From Planctomycetota bacterium (GTDB lineage Bacteria > Planctomycetota > UBA8108 > UBA1146): a stretch of 12,957 bases of DNA. The notes below the pieces were generated by a model. It was not told where the DNA came from, ran no database searches, and worked only from the letters and a program-made list of their open reading frames with translations. The stretch spans positions 1-12,957 of the forward strand of contig NZJA01000045.1 in the NCBI GenBank assembly GCA_002691835.1, read 5' to 3'. Of this stretch, positions 1 to 7,267 are shown piece by piece; position 1 is the stretch's first letter, and every line of letters starts with the position of its first letter. Position numbers and translations under genes: made by a program.

Positions 1-1
1 C

Positions 2-1009
2 GCCAGTCTGGAGTTACTGGATCCCGTCAGTGGACAGCCGGTCTATCTGTTTGGAAATGATACGGATGGATTGGGTGCATTTGCCATCCGTCAAATCCCC
101 GGGATTTATGATTTACAGGTGATCCCGCCATTGGGAAGTAGTCTCCCGACTTACAATGAGCCTGGGGTCGACCTTTCCGCTGATTTGAATCTTGCGATCG
201 ATCTGACTGGAACTCCCCCTCCGACTCCGCCGAACCCTGTTACAGCATTTTCTTGCTGTTGCCCCGGAGGAGTTACTCTTGAGTGGTCGCTTGGGGATCC
301 TGATTACGATTTGATTCAGATTCAAAGGAATGGCAGTTTCTTAACGAATCTCCCTGGTACCGCCTCGTCTTTTACAGACAGCTCAGCTCCGCAACAGTTG
401 ATCGATTACGAAGTGATTGCTCTTAGAAATAGTCTTGTGAGTGCTCCTGTGAGCTGCTCAGTGGATAACAATCCAATAGTGGTTACTTTTCCGGTGGAAA
501 ATCTAACGTGCAGTTTTGACTTTTCATCTTCAGGTTCACTCCTCAGCTGGACAAATGGTTCGAGTAGCTACGACTCGATTGAGATCTATGAAAGTGGAAT
601 TTTTCAGCAGGTGATTGCAGGCAACGAAACTAGCGTGGCCATTGATTACTGTTGTCAGTTTCCGGTTTCTTTTGAATGGGAAGTGATTCCGGTGGAAGGG
701 GCAGTCGCGGCGGCGAGCGAATTTTGCATCCTCGATGTTTCCGCTGCTCCGGGTTCATTTATCAGGGGTGATGCGAATGGCGATAACACCATAAATCTGG
801 CCGATGCCATCGGGATTCTTCAGTACCTGTTTAATGGGTCAGCGGTTCCCGATTGTCTTAAAGCCAGTGATATCGATGACTCATCGAATGTAAATATCGG
901 CGATGCTATCTCGCTTCTGGCTTTCCTGTTTTCTGGAGGCCCTGCTCCAGAGCCGCCTTTCCCAAATGCTGGTTCTGATCCCACTCCAGACTCTTTGATC
1001 TGTAATTGA
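2..1009 (+). CDS. Secreted Fn3-like/dockerin protein, 5' end missing
   Basis: The frame is open to the left edge of the window, so the true start and any signal peptide lie outside; 335 codons are visible, ending in TGA. Numbering from the first visible codon, residues 1-65 form a beta-rich stretch containing GAFAIRQIPGIYDLQVIPP, resembling carboxypeptidase-regulatory-like beta-sandwiches. Two fibronectin-III-like modules follow (about 75-155 and 160-248), each with a core Trp and a cysteine-rich start (SCCCPGG in the first). The C-terminus (about 252-313) is a dockerin-like pair of EF-hand-type calcium loops, DANGDNTINLAD and DIDDSSNVNIGD, each followed by a helix ending in LF. The first Fn3 module resembles the one in the gene at 3985-5712. 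Probable role: an extracellular or surface structural or adhesive protein; no catalytic domain is visible. The gene at 1098 follows after 88 bases on the same strand, so co-transcription is possible. Confidence 0.85.
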   Translation, partial: ASLELLDPVSGQPVYLFGNDTDGLGAFAIRQIPGIYDLQVIPPLGSSLPTYNEPGVDLSADLNLAIDLTGTPPPTPPNPVTAFSCCCPGGVTLEWSLGDPDYDLIQIQRNGSFLTNLPGTASSFTDSSAPQQLIDYEVIALRNSLVSAPVSCSVDNNPIVVTFPVENLTCSFDFSSSGSLLSWTNGSSSYDSIEIYESGIFQQVIAGNETSVAIDYCCQFPVSFEWEVIPVEGAVAAASEFCILDVSAAPGSFIRGDANGDNTINLADAIGILQYLFNGSAVPDCLKASDIDDSSNVNIGDAISLLAFLFSGGPAPEPPFPNAGSDPTPDSLICN

Positions 1010-1034
1010 GGGATTCGCGGTTGTTGGGAACCTT

Positions 1035-1068
1035 GATTCTTGAATCCTTCCCGTGAAGCGGGAGAATC
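1035..1068 (+). other. Possible weak stem-loop between two dockerin genes
   Basis: GATTC at 1035-1039 can pair with GAATC at 1064-1068, and TCCCG at 1049-1053 with CGGGA at 1059-1063 around a 5-base loop. A 9-base bulge remains on the left arm. No T tract follows, so this is not a convincing intrinsic terminator. A competing CTTC/GAAG pairing (1047-1050 with 1055-1058) is also possible. It lies just upstream of the ribosome binding site of the 1098 gene and could affect its translation or processing; that is inference. Confidence 0.2.
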
Positions 1069-1084
1069 GAGGGAGCGCTATCCA

Positions 1085-1100
1085 ATGAGGAGGTACCTTG
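1085..1100 (+). promoter_or_regulatory. Strong ribosome binding site deciding a TTG start
   Basis: GAGGAGG at 1087-1093 is a near-perfect anti-16S match, four bases before TTG at 1098. It decides the start of the beta-helix/dockerin gene, because later in-frame candidates (GTG at 1125, ATG at 1158) have no comparable site and ATG 1158 would cut into the signal peptide. An ATG at 1085 overlaps the site in the +1-related frame and opens a 17-codon ORF ending at 1138. That ATG has its own GAGGGAG (1069-1075), 9 bases upstream. The same arrangement occurs at 5710-5725. Confidence 0.7.
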
Positions 1101-3980
1101 ATCAGTTCCGTATCGGAGAACAGGGTGAGTCCCAGTAACGGAATCTTCACCGCCCTGATGGCGATCATTCTGTTTTCCCTGAGCCCACCAGCTGAAGCAC
1201 AGAATCGGATCTGGTACGTCGACGACGCAGCTTCAGGTTTTAGCGGCAGTTCTTGGGAAGATGCCTTGAGCAATCTTCAGGAAGCAATGTTGTTGGCGCT
1301 GCCCGGAGATGAAATCCGAGTGGCTGGAGGAACCTACGCGACCGATTCTGGTGGAGGTCTGATTCCCGGGGATCCGTCGACTCGCTTTGTCTTGCCAGGC
1401 GGAGTGACACTTCTTGGAGGTTATGCCGGAGTCTTGGCCGCTGATCCTGATGAGAGAGATCCCCAAATCTACAGGACGATTCTGGATGGCCGTATTCAGG
1501 GGATTCATGTTTCAGCATTGGCTGGGATCGACACGCCATTCTGTGGATTGAGCCAAGATTTGCCATGCGCCACCCTTCAGTATGGAATCGACCGTGCGCT
1601 GGAAACCGGACTGCGAAATGTCAGAGTGATGGCGGGGATTTATGAGGGAACGATCTCTCTCGCCGACGACCTGATCATTCAGGGAGGCTATGACGAAGAT
1701 TGGAATTGGGCCGCTGTTGAAACTCCCGGTCATGAAACAGTTTTGATCGGTGGGATCAATGCTGATGGTCAGGCCGTAACTATTGAAGCTCGTGATCTGG
1801 AGTTGGGCACGACATTGGCTCATCTGCAGATTCAGGGACCCGATGCGAGTGGATCAGTATCAGGAATCGCTCGAAGTTCCTATGCCATTCACGTCGTCGA
1901 TTCCCGTCTTCATTTAGCCAGCGTGCTCATTCAAGCAGGATTCGGTGCACCCGGAATTCCTGGTCAGCCCGGTACGGGTCTCGGGAACAATCCTGCGGCC
2001 GATGGGCAAGCGGGTGGAAATGCTGATTCCTACTTTTCTTTCTGCGACGCCACTGCTTTCGGAGCGGGTGGGCTTGCCGGAGGGGGTGGTCCGACCGGTG
2101 GAGGGAATGGCGGCGGCGGCGGAACCATGGACAACAACTGTTGTGGAACAGTGCCGAACCCATTTTGTGACAGCTATGACGCCACCGCAGGATCCTCTGG
2201 TGCGAACGGGGCTGGATTGCCCGGCTGGGGCCAGGGTGGTGGTGGTGGTGGGACCTGCTCAGGAGGTGGAGATGGCGCACCCGGTTCGCCGGGGAGTTCT
2301 GGACAGGGGGGAGTTGGAGCGTTCCCAGGGGGAGGACTCAGCGGACTCTATTGGGTTGGATTTTCGGGCTCTGCTGGACAGATCGGTACCGCTGGCGGCG
2401 GTGGCGGTGGTGGTGGTGGATCCGGAGGTTGTGACAATGGCACCTTTGGTACCGACAGCTATGGTGCTGGAGGTGGTGGAGGAGCCAGCGGAGGAATCCC
2501 ATCTCCTAATGCCGGATTAGGTGGGAGTGCAGGCGGAAGCAGTTTCGGTCTCTTTGTTCTTGGTGTCAGTGAAGTCGAAGTCCTTCAATCGACCATCATT
2601 CGCGGTCAGGCCGGGACTGGAGGCGAGGGTGGCTTACCTGGTGCGGGACAGTCGGGTGGAGTCGGAGGATCCGGTGGCAATGGAGCAGCGGGAACTCCGA
2701 ATGCCGGACGTGGGGGAGATGGGGGTGACGGCGGAGCCAGCGGGGGAGGCGGAGGTGGAAGTGGCGGTGACAGTCATGCCGTCTGGAGTGACGGAGTGAC
2801 AGTGACTGCCTATGATTCGACGGTTCTCGGTGGAGCGGCAGGAAATGGAGCTGCCGGTGGATCGGACCCTGCTCTCGATGTGGTGACTCAGGGAAGTAAC
2901 GGTGCGCCAGGACAGGTATTTGATGGTTTTGATCATGTAGGAACGAGTGATCTACCCCTGGGTCCGTTCGATAGATCGAATCAAATTCTCGAATTGACGG
3001 GTGATGATAATTTGATCGACGGTGTGGTCTTTCAAGGCAGCAGTAATCGATCTGGCGAGATCCCCGTGATTGTTGGAGGAGAAGGGCATCATTTCAGTCG
3101 CTGTCAATTTGTTGACCTTCTTTCAACTGCAGGATCAACGATTCAAGTCGCCGGATTTTCAGTCTTTGAAAATTGCCGTATTCAAAATTGCCAGGCAGAG
3201 CTAGTTGCCGGAATCGAAATTCTTGCAAGCGTGGTCTGTCGCTTGGAAAGTTGCATCGTTGCAGGCAATCGTTCTAACACGGGAACTTCTGCCCTCAGTG
3301 CCGATTCAGATTCAGTACTTCTGCTCGTCAATAATACTGTCGTCAATAATGCGAATCTGATATCTGGGGGAACGGTGATAGTGGCTGACTCAGCCCAAGC
3401 GATTTTACAAAACAATATCTTTTTCGGAAATCTGTCGGTGGATCCAAGTCTTCAGTTATCGACCGCATCCGTCGTTCTTCGAAATATCATCGAGGGGGGA
3501 TGGCCGGGAGACAATCTTGATGTTGATCCAGAATTGATCGAATCCCCACATGGAGTTTTGACACCTGGGCCTGGGTCTCCTTGTGTCGATCAGGCCATCT
3601 CTGCGGCCTCGACCACGACTTCTGATTGTTTAGGGCAGCCACGGCAGGTTTGCCAAGCGGTCGATATTGGCGCAGTAGAACGCCAGAGTTGTGGCGATGG
3701 TGATACTCTTGATTTCATTCGTGGGGATTGCGACGGGAATGGGGCTTTGGAACTCGCCGATGCGGTCGTCTTGCTGGATTATCTCTTCACAGGGGGATCT
3801 CTGTCTTGCCTCGCAACTGCAGACGTCAATGATGACTCGGGATTGAACATCGCAGATCCGGGAGTACTTCTTTCGTATCTCTTTATTGGAGGATCGGCTC
3901 CGCCTGAGCCTTTTGTCGCTTGCGGTCAGGATCCCGATGGATCATTCACGGCCTGCGAGTCTTACTCCTCTTGTCCCTAG
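1098..3980 (+). CDS. Secreted beta-helix protein with Gly-rich insert and dockerin
   Basis: 960 residues from a TTG start with a strong Shine-Dalgarno site. Residues 1-35 are a signal peptide (hydrophobic ALMAIILFSL, cleavage predicted at AEA/Q35). Two segments, around 37-80 (WYVDDAASGFSGSSWEDA) and 155-198 (CATLQYGIDRALETG then IYEGTISLADDLIIQGGYDE), are typical of right-handed parallel beta-helix proteins of the pectate-lyase-like or DUF1565 kind. Residues 281-560 are a glycine-rich insert with collagen-like triplets. Beta-helix repeats resume at about 615-800 (VVFQGSSNRSGE, NNTVVNNANL, LQNNIFFGN) and close with DIGAVE at 856-861, the usual end of the choice-of-anchor-Q type of beta-helix. 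The dockerin (873-932) has loops DCDGNGALELAD and DVNDDSGLNIAD. Odd points: a Cys inside loop 1 and a Pro at the start of the second helix (NIADPG). The chain ends in a Cys-rich tail, SSCP. No enzyme active site could be assigned; an adhesive or structural surface role is likely. Confidence 0.88.
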   Translation: MISSVSENRVSPSNGIFTALMAIILFSLSPPAEAQNRIWYVDDAASGFSGSSWEDALSNLQEAMLLALPGDEIRVAGGTYATDSGGGLIPGDPSTRFVLPGGVTLLGGYAGVLAADPDERDPQIYRTILDGRIQGIHVSALAGIDTPFCGLSQDLPCATLQYGIDRALETGLRNVRVMAGIYEGTISLADDLIIQGGYDEDWNWAAVETPGHETVLIGGINADGQAVTIEARDLELGTTLAHLQIQGPDASGSVSGIARSSYAIHVVDSRLHLASVLIQAGFGAPGIPGQPGTGLGNNPAADGQAGGNADSYFSFCDATAFGAGGLAGGGGPTGGGNGGGGGTMDNNCCGTVPNPFCDSYDATAGSSGANGAGLPGWGQGGGGGGTCSGGGDGAPGSPGSSGQGGVGAFPGGGLSGLYWVGFSGSAGQIGTAGGGGGGGGGSGGCDNGTFGTDSYGAGGGGGASGGIPSPNAGLGGSAGGSSFGLFVLGVSEVEVLQSTIIRGQAGTGGEGGLPGAGQSGGVGGSGGNGAAGTPNAGRGGDGGDGGASGGGGGGSGGDSHAVWSDGVTVTAYDSTVLGGAAGNGAAGGSDPALDVVTQGSNGAPGQVFDGFDHVGTSDLPLGPFDRSNQILELTGDDNLIDGVVFQGSSNRSGEIPVIVGGEGHHFSRCQFVDLLSTAGSTIQVAGFSVFENCRIQNCQAELVAGIEILASVVCRLESCIVAGNRSNTGTSALSADSDSVLLLVNNTVVNNANLISGGTVIVADSAQAILQNNIFFGNLSVDPSLQLSTASVVLRNIIEGGWPGDNLDVDPELIESPHGVLTPGPGSPCVDQAISAASTTTSDCLGQPRQVCQAVDIGAVERQSCGDGDTLDFIRGDCDGNGALELADAVVLLDYLFTGGSLSCLATADVNDDSGLNIADPGVLLSYLFIGGSAPPEPFVACGQDPDGSFTACESYSSCP
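1938..2777 (+). repeat. Glycine-rich low-complexity coding region
   Basis: This encodes residues 281-560 of the beta-helix/dockerin protein. Runs of GGN codons give stretches such as GGGGGGGGGSGG, with collagen-like Gly-X-Y triplets (GAPGIPGQPG, GAPGSPGSSG). They are punctuated by Cys/Asp/Tyr islands (FSFCDATAFGAGG, FCDSYDATAGSSG, GGCDNGTFGTDSYGAGGGGG). The DNA has short GGT/GGC/GGA tandem runs, for example near 2234-2250 and 2394-2420, which are prone to slippage and to assembly error. Overlapping long frames here (1945-2799 on plus, 1927-2280 on minus) are artefacts of the GGN composition. Confidence 0.8.
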
Positions 3981-3984
3981 ATCT

Positions 3985-5712
3985 TTATGGGCAGATCCCT
4001 TGGGAGCATGTCAGTGAGCCCGAAGTGGGGTCGCTGAGACATGAACCATTCCCTGGAGGGGGAAGAGGCGCACCCCCAACAAACAAGGCATCCAGTATTT
4101 GAACAGCATCCGCAATGTTGATTTGATCATCATCATTGGCATCTGCGGCATTCTGACATGCCGGATTTGTTCCGCCAGAGAAGAGAAAGTCGAGAACTGA
4201 AATCGCATCTGCCAAATCGATCGTCGTATCACCGTTGGCATCTCCACGAATGAATGCTCCAGCGGGGGCGCTGTTCACTGCGATCTGCCCGTCTGTCCTT
4301 GAAGGCGAATAACCCGCACCGTTGTTTTGAACAATCACGGCTGAAATTGGCGGCAGCCCTGCTGTGGCTGGCAGACTTAGGATTAAAGATGTTCCAGCAG
4401 GGGTGGTGGGAGTGACATGCCCAAGAATCCTGCACAGGACGCGATTATTGCCAGCGGGGATGTGTTGGATATCTTCCGAATCAAAGATCAGGAAAATACT
4501 GGTCAACCCGCTGACTCCATCTGTTTCGGCCATGAAAAAATCAGCGCCTGCGGTGTCGGCGTCTTGCAAATCAACGGCATCAACCGCGAACAGTAAAGGG
4601 TCATAGCTGATAGGAATGGAAAAGCCTTCGGTCGGGAGTTCCAAAACAGCGGAGAGGGGAATCTCGAGTCCTTCGCCGGGGGTGGCGTCGAGGCTGGGAA
4701 GGCTCACCAGATTTACGGGGACAGACACTTCACTCGAACAAGAGCTAGCGGCAGAGGAGAGGCCCAGAAGAACCCCTCGTACTTCGTACTGATTCAAGCC
4801 CGGCTCTGGACTGGTGTCGATAAACCCGCTCGAATCACCCACGATGTTGGCCAGGATCGAACCATTTCTGGCGATTTCAATGCTGGCGTAGTCACTGTTA
4901 TTTTGCCAAGTCAACTCGACGGATTCACCAGCCACCGCACAGTTCAAAGAAGTCACGGGTTGTGGAGGAGCGATGCCCCCCGTGAGCGAAAACACTTCAT
5001 TCTTCAGCACTTGGATCCCGGAAGAGGAAGTCAGGGTGGTTTCAACTTGGAGGTCTCCACCAAAAGGAGAGTGATTCAAGATGGCGGGTGTGTTCCATAC
5101 GAGGGGGACGTTGAAGCCCAGTGCTCCACTGAGTGGAAGACTGCCCGCATCGGAGACCTCCATGATCGCTCCTGAATCACCGACGAGATTTGTGTAACTG
5201 ACATTGAAAGCGGTGGCTCCGGTTGGATCAGGAATCCCAAGGAAGGCTAATCCGGGAAGGACATTGCCAGTGACTTCTGTCACTACCGCATTGGCAGTCA
5301 GGGTGTTCGGGCCGACAGAGATGACCTGTACTTCCGCAATGATTAATCCCTCGACAGTTAGAATGGGGCTAGGCACGAAGAGATCAACAACGAGCCCTCC
5401 AATTGTTTGTCCGGCAGAGTATCCAGTAAATGAAAACGATCCGCGGTCGAAGTCTACGACGAGACTCGATGGACCTTCTTCACCCTCAGCAAAAAATGCG
5501 CTCTGAGAGAAACCGCTGGGAAGGCCTGCTTCCAGATTGTCGAAGGAGGTCGAGAGCGTCGGAGCAAATTGCGCTTCAGCCGAGGAAGTCATCAGTCCCA
5601 AAACCAGGCAAAGAAGGAGGTGCCCTAAGGATCGCAGACGCGAGAGCAGAGCAATGGAAACTGGTTCGTTTTCACGATTCGTGAAACAGATGGGTGTTTG
5701 AATATCCTTCAA
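3985..5712 (-). CDS. Secreted protein with Fn3-like, cohesin-like and dockerin modules
   Basis: 575 residues. The TTG start is chosen because GAGGAGG lies four bases upstream and no other in-frame start precedes the signal peptide. The signal peptide has hydrophobic core LLLCLVLGLM and predicted cleavage at AEA47/Q48, after a long basic n-region. Residues 50-245 are beta-rich and unrecognised. Residues 247-330 are a fibronectin-III-like module (PPQPVTSLNC, ELTWQNNSDYASIEIARNGS). Residues 331-480 have the layout of a cohesin-like domain: ATPGEGLEIPL, GFSIPISYDPLLFAV, a Gly/Asp-rich middle, NNRVLCRILGHV, then PAGTSLILSL. Residues 487-547 are a dockerin with two complete calcium loops, DANGDTTIDLAD and DANDDDQINIAD. 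The tail ends QGICP, like the convergent neighbour (SSCP). It starts 57 bases after the DUF1501 gene on the same strand, so it may be the last gene of that transcript. Role: probably assembly or anchoring of extracellular complexes. The module calls are by eye. Confidence 0.85.
   Translation of the reverse strand: MKDIQTPICFTNRENEPVSIALLSRLRSLGHLLLCLVLGLMTSSAEAQFAPTLSTSFDNLEAGLPSGFSQSAFFAEGEEGPSSLVVDFDRGSFSFTGYSAGQTIGGLVVDLFVPSPILTVEGLIIAEVQVISVGPNTLTANAVVTEVTGNVLPGLAFLGIPDPTGATAFNVSYTNLVGDSGAIMEVSDAGSLPLSGALGFNVPLVWNTPAILNHSPFGGDLQVETTLTSSSGIQVLKNEVFSLTGGIAPPQPVTSLNCAVAGESVELTWQNNSDYASIEIARNGSILANIVGDSSGFIDTSPEPGLNQYEVRGVLLGLSSAASSCSSEVSVPVNLVSLPSLDATPGEGLEIPLSAVLELPTEGFSIPISYDPLLFAVDAVDLQDADTAGADFFMAETDGVSGLTSIFLIFDSEDIQHIPAGNNRVLCRILGHVTPTTPAGTSLILSLPATAGLPPISAVIVQNNGAGYSPSRTDGQIAVNSAPAGAFIRGDANGDTTIDLADAISVLDFLFSGGTNPACQNAADANDDDQINIADAVQILDALFVGGAPLPPPGNGSCLSDPTSGSLTCSQGICP
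4007..4043. terminator. Possible bidirectional terminator hairpin
   Basis: CATGTC at 4007-4012 pairs with GACATG at 4038-4043. The inner arms AGTGAGCCC and GGGTCGCT also pair largely, after a 2-base bulge and one further mismatch. It lies 27 bases past the stop of the plus-strand gene and inside the 3' end of the minus-strand gene, where it encodes the CLSDPTSGSLTC segment. No T tract flanks either side. With only 4 bases between the convergent stops, any terminator must overlap coding sequence, which is the main reason to list it. Confidence 0.25.
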
Positions 5713-5725
5713 GAGGCCTCCTCAT
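5710..5725 (-). promoter_or_regulatory. Strong ribosome binding site deciding a TTG start
   Basis: On the minus strand, GAGGAGG (5723-5717) is followed by CCTC and then TTG (5712-5710), the start of the cohesin/dockerin gene. As at 1085-1100, an ATG overlaps the first G of the site. It opens an out-of-frame ORF of exactly 17 codons (5725-5672, MRRPLEGYSN...), which lacks a good Shine-Dalgarno of its own here (only GAAGA upstream). Confidence 0.65.
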
Positions 5726-5769
5726 GATTCTTCAAAGATAACCATCGATTCGATTGGAAACGACCTGCT

Positions 5770-7248
5770 TCAGGAGAAGGCTTCCCAAATAGGCTCAGCA
5801 CCTTCAACTCCGACGAGTTTCTCATCCAGTCCAGCATGGAAAAAGCTGAGCCTGTTGGGGTCTAGCCCCATCAACTGAAGAACGGTGGCATGGAGATTCT
5901 TTACGTGCAGGGGACGCTCGACGGCCTCAGCACCAAGTTCATCGGTTTGTCCGATACTGACTCCACCTTTGGTCCCGCCTCCAGCCATCCACATGGTGAA
6001 GCCGTAAGAATTATGATCTCGACCGGTGGTGTGTGCGTACTCGGCTGTCGGTTGACGTCCAAATTCTCCACCCCAAACCACGAGAGTTTCATCAAGCATA
6101 CCTCGGCGTTTCAGATCCTTGAGCAAGCCAGCGATTGGAAGGTCTGTCGCTCCCGCATGTTTATCATGATTGAACTTGAGATCACCATGTGCATCCCAGT
6201 TATTATCATCGTGATTGCCTCCCGAATAGATTTGAATAAATCGAACCCCTCGCTCAACGAGTCGACGAGCCATCAGGCACTTGCGACCAAAGTCAGCAGT
6301 CTTTTCCTGATCGAGACCATAGAGAGATTGGGTTTCCTCATCTTCAACAGAAAGGTCCACAGCCTCGGGAGCACTGCTCTGCATTTGGAATGCGAGCTCA
6401 TAGCTGGCGATTCGTGCAGCAAGGTCAGGGTTGCCGACTCGGGCGGCAGCATGCAGTTCATTTTCGGCACGCAGGTGATCAAGAACCGATCTTTGAATTC
6501 CTCCGCCAAGAAGCTCTCCGGGTTCCAGATCAAGAATGGGCGGGCCTTCAGATCTAAGAACGGTTCCCTGATATTGGGCGGGCATGTATCCACTGGACCA
6601 ATTTTTCGCACCAGAAATTGGTCCACCAGTCTTGTCGAGCATAACAACGAACCCCGGAAGATTTTCATTGAGAGTTCCCAGGCCGTAGTTAGCCCATGAT
6701 CCCAGGGATGGTGCTCCACTAAGTACTTTTCCCGAATTCATCATCAGCATTGCTGATCCGTGAAGTGGGGAATCGGCAGTCATCGAATGAAGAAATGTGA
6801 GGTCGTCTGCCATGGATCCCACATTTGGAAACAGGTCGCTGATGTATTTTCCGCATTGCCCATAAGGCTTGAAGTCCCATTTGGGGCCGACAATACGACC
6901 GCTCTTGCGGTGTCCACCTCTACCAAAGGTTTTGACTTCGACAGTTTTGTTGTCGAGGGGATAGAGAGCGGGTTTGTAGTCAAAAGTATCGACGTGACTT
7001 GGGCCACCATACATAAACAGGAATATGACTGATTTCGCTTTGGCAGGAATCATTGCAGATTTGGGGGCCAAAGGGCTGCTGAATGCAGTCACTCCATCAG
7101 CCGCGAGGCTTTGGTTTGCGAGAAACCCTTGCCCGAGCATTCCCCCAAGGGCGAGAGAGGTGAAGCCAGCCCCCGCTTCCCAGAGGAATTCTCGGCGTGT
7201 TCGCCCACAGAAGTTAGATCTGTTTTCTTCTGATTTTTTGTTTGGCAC
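5770..7248 (-). CDS. DUF1501 family protein, Tat-exported
   Basis: DUF1501 proteins are a large planctomycete family with a fold related to the alkaline-phosphatase/sulfatase superfamily; their substrates are mostly unknown. The GTG at 7248 is preferred (492 residues): AAAGG lies 9 bases upstream, and the start falls 19 bases after the stop of the upstream gene. A TTG at 7284 would add 12 residues and overlap that gene. From GTG, residues 17-22 read TRREFL, a twin-arginine motif, followed by the hydrophobic stretch GFTSLALGGMLGQGFLA, so Tat export is expected. Family landmarks in order are FLFMYGGPSHVDTFDYKP, HSMTADSPLHGSAMLMM, PSLGSWANYGLG, FIQIYSGGNHDDNNWDAHGD, VVWGGEFGRQP and TTGRDHNSYGFTMWMAGGG; the Asp/His residues in these are the likely metal ligands. 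The length is normal for the family. It sits directly after its usual partner, the DUF1549/DUF1553 gene, almost certainly in one operon. Confidence 0.93.
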   Translation of the reverse strand: MPNKKSEENRSNFCGRTRREFLWEAGAGFTSLALGGMLGQGFLANQSLAADGVTAFSSPLAPKSAMIPAKAKSVIFLFMYGGPSHVDTFDYKPALYPLDNKTVEVKTFGRGGHRKSGRIVGPKWDFKPYGQCGKYISDLFPNVGSMADDLTFLHSMTADSPLHGSAMLMMNSGKVLSGAPSLGSWANYGLGTLNENLPGFVVMLDKTGGPISGAKNWSSGYMPAQYQGTVLRSEGPPILDLEPGELLGGGIQRSVLDHLRAENELHAAARVGNPDLAARIASYELAFQMQSSAPEAVDLSVEDEETQSLYGLDQEKTADFGRKCLMARRLVERGVRFIQIYSGGNHDDNNWDAHGDLKFNHDKHAGATDLPIAGLLKDLKRRGMLDETLVVWGGEFGRQPTAEYAHTTGRDHNSYGFTMWMAGGGTKGGVSIGQTDELGAEAVERPLHVKNLHATVLQLMGLDPNRLSFFHAGLDEKLVGVEGAEPIWEAFS

Positions 7249-7267
7249 TGTAAAGCACCTTTCTGAC

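Noticed and set aside
1945..2799. Long plus-strand frames (191 and 92 codons) overlapping the beta-helix gene, and a 117-codon minus-strand frame at 1927-2280
   Set aside because: They lie in the GGN-rich region, where Gly codons read in other frames avoid stops. The products are Val/Glu-rich or His/Arg-rich without domains, and the host frame has clear homology features.
5890..6699. 269-codon plus-strand frame antisense to the DUF1501 gene
   Set aside because: The minus strand encodes a full, conserved DUF1501 protein here. The antisense product has no recognisable domain, signal or ribosome site and is a mirror of conserved coding sequence.
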